Assembly (NCBI GenBank): GCA_019649035.1
Contig: BMAT01012988.1
Span: 343,611-372,866, forward strand
DNA length: 29,256 nucleotides
Reading direction: 5' to 3'
Source: Elysia marginata
Taxonomy: Eukaryota > Mollusca > Gastropoda > Plakobranchidae
The stretch's first letter is position 1, and each line of letters opens with the position of its first letter. Positions 21,178 through 29,256 of the stretch are shown piece by piece. The notes beneath the pieces are model-generated. The model saw nothing but the letters and a program-made list of their open reading frames with translations. It did no database searches and was not told the DNA's origin. A program made the position numbers and the translations under genes.

Positions 21178-24100
21178 GTACGCACTCTGCTTCCTTCAAG
21201 ATTGATGTACTCAAATTATGCAAAGAGTATTATTTTGTCTTTTATGCAGTTTCAGTGAGACCATGGATGAAAAAGTGAACGTCGATATCAGATCTACCAT
21301 CGCCACATTAATTTTTTATGTGCTGCAGGCCAATCACCCAAAGATAACACATCGCTCAACCCCTGTGTTTCACACAACCGTTTAATGTGTCGGCCGTTAC
21401 TCAGGAAATGTTTTTGAGATTATTTATGTTCTAACTCATGCCATAGTTTAGAAGAAATATATCAAAATGATACTTGTATCCAAGTTCTTTTTTTTTTTTT
21501 TAACACTTGAGCTGATTGGCCTGGTATTAAGACCGTCGCGATCGCAACCAGAGCGACCTATAATGGGGGGCAAACTATGGGACCAAGCCATCCATATGTA
21601 AACAAGTTCTCTTAAAACTAGGGAATTAACCTATCGTATTAGGCATTATCAGTTGAGTCAGAGCAAGAGCTGGCCCCCGACACGCCAGTGTTAAACATTA
21701 GAACCCGTCTATGTAGGTGCGACGGCAGTGCCCCTTATACATGCATACATTTTTTAAATACAGGTTTTAGCCACACTATCGTGACACAAAAAGTTGTGAA
21801 CCAAATTTTACTTATAAAGTTCCCAGATCGTCGACTTACATGTTGTTTGAGTTCATAGAAGGCTTAAGATACGACCAGTCGAGCACCGCCCTATGCTGCC
21901 GGTTATGATTAAGCTCAAGACTTTCTGTTATCTTGTAACCCAGTCATGGTTTTGGCCATGCTTATGTACACCCAAGTCTTCCCGATCCTTCAGAGATTAT
22001 TCAACCTTCAACCGGGTATACATAGTCATTATCTCACTGTGAGAGGGTAGAGAAAGGACAGGCACATACCAAACTCGGACTTGTGATATTTTTAAGTTCA
22101 ATACAAAATTCCGCTAGTTGTCAATGAAATACTGCCCCCTCCCCGTCTTTTAGCAGACAATGTTCTTCAATGTATCATTACTTTTTTTCTATAAATCTTT
22201 TCAATTTTGGGCCACAAACCCGGTCATCTCGACGCACTTGAACTGTCCTTTGATTGTGGATACCTTTTTTGGACTGTCATAAATGATGATGTTGGAACCA
22301 AAACTGAGTCTTGTCAAGATAAAAGCATAAGACGTTAGTGTTGACACAGCATCCTTCAAAATAACTTCTTCTATCAAGTATCACATCGACCATCCTGAAG
22401 CCCTATGATTTTAATCGAAATATCATAACTGTGTATTGCGGAATCGTTGAAGGTTTTTTAAAAAGCATGGCGAATAAAAGCATATTTTCTCAGAATATAC
22501 AGAGTATTGTAGGGTTTTTTCATGTGATAGCTTGTCAAATCTTTTTCTTTGAGGAAAGCACGGAGACTTCCTTAAGATCCAGTTAAAATCATCAGTCAGG
22601 CTACTGAAGTAGAGATTTGATAATATTATACATACATTTTATATTTTATCTCCGTATTAGTATTTTCGGAAAAGTTGCGGACCGCCACACTTCTTAAGGA
22701 CGTAAATGTATTGGGGGTAAAATAAGTTATGATCAGTAGACATACACAACTATGCCAGAAACCATCTCCCACCTCATTTGAACGTGGCTGTGCAGGATGG
22801 CGCGGCTTGTGGACAGGCGTGACTCTAGCTTGAGGCATTAGTGCGGCTATTTCGGGACAGGACATGTCATCATGACGGTAGCTGTAGTAGAGAAAGATAG
22901 GCATGCAGTATGGTGGGACGGGAGGGAATGGGCTGGAGACTTCATAAACACACCCACATGCATGCGAACAGGATCTTTCTGGAATACTGTACTGTGCTAC
23001 ATTGATAAAGAAAATGGAAAATGACACGTTTTTAGTTTGTAACCCAAAAACTTTTAATTCTATTAAGAAAAAGTTTCAGTTGTCTTTTTCTTATGTTTTA
23101 GGTATAATTTAAAGTAAAATTAAACTTATTTTTTTCAGAACTGTTTCAAATGGTACAAAAGATGTCGCTTGCATAATAGAGACCTTTAGCACACGCACCG
23201 TGTCTCACTACGCGTACGTCAAAATCGGGAAAGCAGATTGAGAAACTATAAAAATAATGAAACCAGTTTCTAAAAATAGACCCACAGACGTTCGCGTCAT
23301 ACTCACGCGTTGCTGCTTAAAGTCTGTAATATTTTCCTTTATGCGAAACCTGACACGTTTGCAATATCGCGCGGGGAAAAAACAGTAGTAAAACTTGACT
23401 ACGGAGAAATTTAGGAAAGAATAAGCTTTTCCAGAGAATTTATTCTCTGTAAATCTGAATCCAACCAAAGGAACCAAAAACATAAATGGCAATATCCCCT
23501 GTTTATGTATCCAAATATCCATCAATTCAATTTACATAGAATTAAAAGGTATAAAATAGCGAAACAAGCTTCAGTAAAGGGATTAAGTAAACAGAAGTAA
23601 AAAAAAAAACAGCAATGCTTACGTTTTGAACTGCAGTAACATTAGAAACATTGACATCGTTTCTGCACTTCAGTGAATTGCACTCTGCAATATAAGTTAT
23701 TAATTCCCGCGGGGAATATGACTTACAGACCATTGCAATTTTGCGTGTTACTGCTGTCTCTTTCTTTTTACTAGGTAATAACAAGGTTAAGCAGAAAGGT
23801 AGAGCTGAAGTTTTGCATTTTCGCATTTAGTTGAACTCTTAGCGTGAGGCATAACAAGGGGGCAATTTAGCATACTGCCAAGGCTTGAGACACGCAAAGA
23901 AACCTTTGTCTGGTGTATGCAGAGAAAAACATCTAATTATCATACAGGCAATATAAAAACAAATTTCGTGAGTTGAAGATTTTGTTTTTCTTTTTACGAA
24001 AAAAAAAAGAGCGGCAGACAACTTTGAAATTGATAAATTTGAAATCATAAGAAGTGCAAAGATCAATGATGACCCTCAACGGATACCACTAAACCCCTCT

Positions 24101-26680
24101 AAAGTTTCAAACAATAATTAACGTAAAGTTTAAATATTATTATGCTCGCAGCCCTACCTTAGTAATGCATTACGATTGCTTCAAATAATACAAAAATAAA
24201 AACAAATATGTTCAATTTTATGTCATCTAAATTACGATGCCAAATAATTGCCTGCCAGTTATTCGCCTTTAAACTTGTAGGAAATGTTATGTTATAGGTC
24301 AAACAGACATACACGTAGACGAATTACTTAATACATGTTTGAAAAAAAATTCAATGGAAATGTTCGGTTTTGAAATTACTATCAATAGCTGAAACAAACA
24401 ACTCGAAAACCATTGCTTATAATGGCCATTCACTGTAAATGATCGATAAAGATGGCTATTCGGGTTACAGGTCTTTTGAAACATTTTCCCCTCTCTATGG
24501 AATCTTAAGTTTATCCCTCAACAGAAATAGTGCATACAATGCAACAAAAGTTCAAGTATGTCATTGTCTCTAATTCAAGCTGAATAAAGCAAAATTCAAG
24601 GAAAAAAAAGCAGATACTGGTTTTTATTTACCCCGAATTAAAGAAAAGACTGCAAATTAAAGGGAAACAATAGGCTAGGTGTTGTAGTGACGTGAACCCG
24701 ATTCATTCCATTTCTCTGATAATGTGATGGTGGGCAAAGCTTTATAATTATACCGACAGAAATTCTTCCTTTTCAACAGAGATTTATAAAACTCGTTTTG
24801 CCTTGAAGCCCTTCGTTGTGTTCTGAGAAGATGAAAGCCATTGCAAGTAAAAATATCTAGAAGCGCATCGTCTAGTTCGCTCTCTAAGGCACAATCAGCA
24901 AATAAGCAAATAAAATACAATCAAGTTGGACAGCCTGATAGCGTAATCTCAGACTAGCGTGATTAAACCTCGAGAATTGTTGAGACCACGCCTTATTGCA
25001 AAGCTTAATCCGGTAATTGATAAAATATGCAGAAGCTTCTAGTACAGATGCGCTTTTTTCACTCTCAAAGCAAAGAAAATTAAATAAAAAATTACAATCT
25101 TTTTGTTTCTTTTCAAATCTGTACTTGTTGCTCGTGTTGTTTTTCTGCCAGTTTTTTTTTAAATCTTGCCCTTTATCTTCGTCTCACTCATTTGTGCGAA
25201 TGAGGTGTCTCATTTACGATCCAGCACACAGCGAGAACAACATTACTATGTGCTCACATTCACTGGCTTAGCCTTTGTCTCGGCAGTCTTGGTCAATTAT
25301 ACACCTCGTGCGCCTCCTGCTTAATCATTTTTGAGTCACAGGCCTGTTTACTTTGGTAGCTTAATATGTTGAAATGTTTCCTTCATTATGAACGCACCAT
25401 CTGCTGCACCTATCGAGTTTGTGCATAGATCTCCTCCCCAAGAGAGAACAAAATCGATTTCAAAGTGTGCTGAATAAAGGGAAAAGAACAAAAACTGGTT
25501 GTCGGTGTAGAATGTGTGTTGGCCGACCGTTGTTTTGTTTCTTACGTTAACGTGTTGCAGACTGTCTAAAGTGTCCTGATATTTCACATATATATCCATT
25601 TAACAAACCGAAAGCAGATGTTAGCAAGTGATTAGTATGCTAAACAATGCGACCCTCGTTTAACACATTCATACCCAGTTATGAAGCCTTGGGGGAGGTA
25701 AACTTATTACTTGTGTCAACCACTCTTTTCTCAATTCTTACATTTGCACGCTGTCCATAATGCACCGGGCTGACCCCAGGGGAGCTAGTGAAGCTCTCAA
25801 CTGTTCAGACTCTAACGATTCAAGCGGGCTGAACTAGAGACCAGGGACAACGTCATTTTGGAATTCCCAAACATTACGTAGTTTTTCAAGTCTCCGGTTA
25901 AAATGTTAATCTTCGTCTCGTCTTGGAGTCCTGTGGGAATGTATCTTTACGAATGTAATAGACAGAGCTTAATGTAAATATCGGTTTTGAAATGGAGAGA
26001 ATAAGGCAGAGTTGTAAAATAAAATGAATATAGGCATATGTCTTATCAGTTTTGTGAGATTTTTTTTTGATTATTAATAACTAAAAATCCACCCCTCCTC
26101 CTTTTACATCCATACACATAGAGAAAAAAAGAAAGACATTCTCATTAAAAAATTGGATTCACATAACATCAGCAATTCGCCTCGATATCTGGATTCAGCT
26201 GTCCGCTTTTAAGAAAATGAAAAAGGCGATATAAGATTTGCCATTTAACAAATCTTGATTTTATTGATTAAGCTATTAACGAAACATATTATAAACCACC
26301 GCGAGATCCTTACACACCGAGATAGTGCAGTGTCATTTTCTTTTGACTGTACAATTAAAAATCATCCTTTTATTGTAAAAAAAAAAAAAAGAACAGTTAT
26401 GATGTTGCAATATCCTTGCTACATGATTTACATTCACAGGGTGTTAAATGTTCATTGGCAAGCTATTGTAAAAAAAAAGGTGTATTACACAGTCACAAGC
26501 TGTTAAATTTTTGTTGGCAAGTCTTTGGCGGTACAAGAAGCAAAACTAGTGTTGTGTTTCCATTTTTATCTTCATATTCTAAAATGTACGTTTAGCACAT
26601 ACATGTACGTACTTCGTGTATGGCCTATCGGAATAGCTTGTTAAGGCTTAATAGCCTCTATTTTAGTCGTCAGTGGGCGT
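21178..26680. other. Downstream intron sequence, no further exon found
   Basis: The stretch begins with the donor GTACGC. I searched for the next convertase exon, expected to start with V-x-W and to carry a multibasic site before the catalytic domain, and found none. Present are a 14-base T run at about 21488, an E2F-like palindrome (23703-23717) and a direct repeat with a 59-base period (26434-26521). The longest frame (22626-23027, minus, 133 codons) has no recognisable features. Confidence 0.65.
26434..26521. repeat. Diverged direct repeat, period 59
   Basis: TCACAGGGTGTTAAATG (26434-26450) and the bases to 26462 recur with several changes at 26493-26521, beginning TCACAAGCTGTTAAAT; both end TTGGCAAG. 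TATTGT followed by an A run occurs before the first copy (about 26371) and between the two (about 26464), suggesting old tandem duplication with slippage. Confidence 0.55.
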
Positions 26681-26689
26681 AGTGAAGAC

Positions 26690-26830
26690 AGTGCGGTAGC
26701 TGGCGTCAGGTAAGCCCGAGCTAGCGTCTCCTGCTGGCAACCATCAGCTTATGGCCATTGTAAGGCCATCGATCTTGTCTCCCCTGCCGCGCTCCCAGCG
26801 CCCCCTGCTGGCCACTGCAGCTGGATAGTG
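26690..26830. other. GC-richer patch with an isolated splice donor and a CTCF-like site
   Basis: This patch is clearly richer in G and C than the surrounding DNA. It contains CAG|GTAAGC (donor between 26709 and 26710), a near-ideal 5' splice site without an identified acceptor upstream, GTGGGCGTAG (a KLF/Sp-like site) at about 26671, and a strong CTCF-type motif. An alternative non-coding first exon with its own promoter is a possible reading; chance is also possible. Confidence 0.3.
26795..26814 (-). promoter_or_regulatory. Strong CTCF-type binding motif
   Basis: On the minus strand this reads TGGCCAGCAGGGGGCGCTGG. Against the vertebrate 19-base consensus as I recall it (TGGCCACCAGGGGGCGCTA), it matches 17 of 19 positions. 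CTCF is an insulator and chromatin-loop zinc-finger protein whose core motif is conserved among bilaterians. The sequence match is direct; occupancy in this organism is inference. Confidence 0.55.
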
Positions 26831-27254
26831 AGAGCTTGTCCAGTAGCTGTAAGGGCTCCCTCATCTCCGAGAAATCATCTCTCACACAGCACACTTATTA
26901 AATTAATAATAACGATGACCGGTGCGCGTTCTCCTTATAAAAATGAGCTGGGAAAACTGAGAGGTAAAGTCTTGTTGGTTGGAGCAAAAGATCCAAAATT
27001 TGCAAGCATCCACAATTTAGAAATTTGCACGTGAATATGAAAATAGTATTGAAGAGTGATGAAGACCTAGATAAACGTCCGGTTAAACTTATACTCTTAT
27101 GATTTGATATTAACCAAGTTTTGTTTTCTTTGCCCAAGAAAGTTTGGTATATATTCAGATTGAAAACACAGCCAATTCGTGTTAGAGATATTCGAGATCG
27201 GGTGTATTATAAGCTTTCCAATTGGTGGATTTAAAGATTTTTGTAATAAAGGCA

Positions 27255-27555
27255 TATATATTCCAGGCTTTCTAAAAATACTAGTGGAGGATCTAGTCAT
27301 CCATAGTCCTTTTGAGAGCAAACTTCCTCCATTCACATCTGTCCTGGGCGAGCCAACTGAGCTCGTTCCATGTCTTCCCTGACTCCACTCTTTCACTTTT
27401 CACTGATCTCTTCCAGGTACCCTGTGGTCTTCCTTTCTTTCTTGCTCCTTGTGGATTCCACGTGAGAGCAATCAGTGAATGACGAGATTTGCTCATTCTA
27501 AGAACATGTCCAAGCCATCTCCATCTTTTTTTCTTCACTTCTTCTACAATTGGTC
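27255..27555 (-). mobile_element. 5'-truncated LINE insertion with 12-bp target-site duplication
   Basis: The insert lies between perfect direct repeats GTAATAAAGGCA at 27243-27254 and 27556-27567, read as the target-site duplication. On the minus strand it holds the last part of a non-LTR retrotransposon open frame followed by about 38 bases of 3' UTR ending in TATATA. Severe 5' truncation, a short 3' UTR and a simple terminal tail fit target-primed reverse transcription, with RTE-type elements as one possibility. The clade cannot be fixed from this fragment. Confidence 0.82.
27293..27555 (-). pseudogene. Reverse transcriptase C-terminal fragment of the truncated LINE
   Basis: About 86 codons, read on the minus strand, run open to a TAG at 27293-27295. 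Recognisable landmarks of the C-terminal tail of animal endonuclease-reverse transcriptases appear in order: K-K-R-W-R-W-L-G-H-V-L-R-M, A-L-T-W-N-P-Q-G, R-K-K-G-R-P-Q-G-T-W-K-R-S-V, W-N-E-L and L-A-Q-D-R-x-x-W-R. The endonuclease and polymerase domains are missing. The open frame extends a few codons past 27555, but those come from the target duplication and adjacent host DNA, not the element. The absence of internal stops suggests a fairly young insertion or a fortunate short one. Confidence 0.85.
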
Positions 27556-27568
27556 GTAATAAAGGCAC

Positions 27569-28470
27569 AGATTGCTGTCAAATACCATGCCATGAATGCC
27601 AACACAACAGGAACTATGATTATTAGGCACACTTATGTTTGATGCCAAGCACCAAATAAGAAAATGGATCTGGAAATTACAAAAAGAAATCCTAATGTTA
27701 AAAATGTACATGTTTGAAGGTTCTAGAAAAAATATTAAAAAAGTTTTAAATTTTTCGTTTTTTTTGCTGATGTAACTAACAGCACTGTAACACACACACA
27801 CACACTCAGACAGCAAAAAGAAAAACAAAACAAAACAAAAACAAACCAACCTTTTACATCGGACTTCTCTCGCTAATTGACGAATAAAAAAGTTTTAAAA
27901 GCCATAGCGCTTCATTATTGATTAGCTACACCATTCAACCAATACATGTACCAACCGCGGGCGCATCTTCCATGCGGCAATAAAATCACCTATCTTTGTA
28001 ATTAAAATTAATGCCTTTACGAAATTAAAATAGGCTATTTCCTGGCCAGCCCCATGGTGCCGAATGCGAATGTCAAGCAAACCTTTTCCTTGTCAGACTC
28101 AGTAAATCCCTTAATTTGTAATCCTTTGTATTTGCGATTGTTTATCAAAATTTATCAAAAGTCAGCTATCCTCGAATGTGTAGCCATTGTTTGTGTTGAA
28201 AAAAATTCCACTGTAGCTATACACTGATAGCTGAAAGTGGCACGTTACTCCTCAAGATGTGATACTGCTCATCAGGAAATCAGTGATACCGGGAAGCAAT
28301 TTGTCCTTAAAAAACAAAATTTAAACAAAACAACAACATAAACAACAACAACGGCGGAATAGGTGCTTGAACAGTGCTGATATGTTTGTTACCGCCACTT
28401 TTTTAAAATTTAGCAATCGCATTAAGTCAATGTTTAATCATAAGATATGAAAATGATTACTATCCAATAA
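27569..28470. other. Non-coding stretch with simple repeats
   Basis: No gene is seen. It contains a short (CA)n run at 27791-27805, a (CAAAA)n run at 27821-27845 and a (CAA)n-rich patch near 28315-28350. The rest is AT-rich intron-like sequence. Confidence 0.65.
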
Positions 28471-28785
28471 ATATGCTTAGCAACAGAGGCAGCGATCTAA
28501 AGAAGTAATTTAGTTTTCTTAATTATAGGGTCAACGATCTAAAGAATTATGCTTAGAAACAGGGGCTGCGATCTGAAGCATTATGCTTAGAAACAGGGGC
28601 AGCTATCTGAAGAATTATGCTTAGAAACAGGGGCAGCGATCTGAAGAATTATGCTTCGAAACGGGGCAGCGATCCAAAGAATTATGCCTAGAAACGGGGG
28701 CAGCGATCTGAAGAATTATGCTTCGAAACGGGGGCAACGATCCAAAGAATTATGCCTAGAAACGGGGGCAGCGATCTAAAGAATG
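28471..28785. repeat. 34-bp minisatellite with dimeric higher-order structure
   Basis: Seven units start at 28549, 28583, 28617, 28651, 28684, 28718 and 28752. All are 34 bp except the unit at 28651 (33 bp). The consensus begins ATGCTTAGAAACGGGGGCAG and ends CGATCTGAAGAATT. Units 28651 and 28718 share CTTCG and GATCCAAAG; units 28684 and 28752 share CCTAG and GATCT, so the last four form two near-identical dimers of 67-68 bp. Degenerate units lie upstream (about 28472-28503 and 28526-28548). A 34-bp period rotates the reading frame, so it is not coding. Confidence 0.93.
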
Positions 28786-29256
28786 GTCTCTGGGAGGATC
28801 TTTCATCCACATTTCAAGGAAGATAAATTTAAAAAAATTAGAATAGGGCATTAAATTTTATGAAGTGAAGAGGTTTTGTTGGTGTTACGTTTCACCGAAA
28901 AGTGCTATTGATAAATTTTCCTGTGTGCATATTGATACCTACGCTGGTTTCTAGAGAGAGATGCGGAGTAAAGGTGCGTATCAAGAAATTTCTCATGTAA
29001 GCTGAAAAGCCTGTTAATATTATTTTAGTAAATATTAGCAACGCAATCACAGCCATGAGCACAATGCGTGGTAACTAAAAAAATAACCAACCCCCCTCCC
29101 CTGGAAACAAACACACAAGCAAAAGACTAATTGTCCACAAATGCATCAAAGGCATTAATTTGAACTATGAGATGCCTATTATTTTTGGACCAAGGTTTCC
29201 TTTTGATCAATGACATTACCTTTCTGAAGGAAGACCCCCCCCCCCCCCCCCCCCCC
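28786..29256. other. Right end of window, ending in poly-C
   Basis: AT-rich sequence without recognisable genes is followed by 22 consecutive C residues (29235-29256) at the window edge. As the internal gap also starts at a poly-C run, this edge may be another gap or a contig end. Confidence 0.75.

Noticed and set aside
22626..23027. Open frame of 133 codons, minus strand
   Set aside because: One frame of this length is within reach of chance for nearly 30 kb of both strands at this base composition. It has no domain, signal peptide or family resemblance I recognise.
23120..23180. Pyrimidine tract and CAG at 23136-23138 followed by sequence containing TGG, a possible third convertase exon
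   Set aside because: In phase 0 the reading gives N-C-F-K-W and soon a stop, not the expected V-x-W and multibasic site, and no donor follows at a suitable distance.
27544..27849. Minus-strand frame of 101 codons overlapping the LINE fragment
   Set aside because: It covers simple repeats (CA and CAAAA) and ends at the LINE insertion site; it is a shadow frame with a hydrophobic low-complexity start.
1..29256. CRISPR arrays, bacterial operons, insertion sequences
   Set aside because: The only regular array (28549-28785) has no unique spacers, coding density is very low, and genuine splice sites interrupt the recognised gene, so this is eukaryotic DNA.

Overview
The window reads as AT-rich animal genomic DNA: long non-coding tracts, microsatellites, decayed transposons, one assembly gap and only two convincing coding exons. 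No operon-like packing, ribosome binding sites or long uninterrupted genes are present, so bacterial, archaeal and organellar origins are excluded. The exons are closest, from memory of the family, to invertebrate furin-type convertases. With a tRNA-derived SINE whose tail resembles L2-clade LINEs, this suggests a lophotrochozoan, perhaps a gastropod mollusc. The species is not provable from sequence alone.

The one recognisable gene is on the + strand: a kexin-like proprotein convertase of the furin/PACE4 type, represented by its first coding exon (start codon to 7108: signal peptide and first half of the prodomain) and its second coding exon (21073-21177: rest of the prodomain up to and past the internal autocleavage site). 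They are joined in phase 0 across an intron of about 14 kb. A splice acceptor ahead of the first coding exon implies at least one 5' non-coding exon further upstream. The catalytic domain and everything after it must lie beyond position 29256, because I found no third exon.

Layout: 1-6817 is upstream or 5' intronic DNA with small palindromic repeats, tRNA-like relics, a minus-strand SINE (about 3190-3481) and a compact MITE-like element (5648-6075) with perfect 11-bp terminal inverted repeats and a 6-bp target duplication. 6818-7108 is the first coding exon. 7109-21072 is the intron, holding a T-rich tract, a cluster of possible transcription factor sites near 11236, a Z-DNA-prone palindrome at 12577, a 140-base gap at a poly-C run, an imperfect CTGN array, a 39-bp tandem duplication and a (CT)n run just before the second exon. 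21178-29256 is the next, incomplete intron: a GC-richer patch near 26700 with a strong CTCF-type motif and an isolated splice donor, a 5'-truncated LINE (27255-27555) with a clean 12-bp target-site duplication, and a 34-bp minisatellite (28549-28785) with a dimeric higher-order pattern. The window stops in a 22-base poly-C run.

I see no new multi-gene system. The observations most worth following are the full R-X-R-R internal cleavage site in the convertase prodomain, the MITE-like element, the CTCF-like sites around the second exon, and the two mobile-element copies whose insertion boundaries can be read directly.
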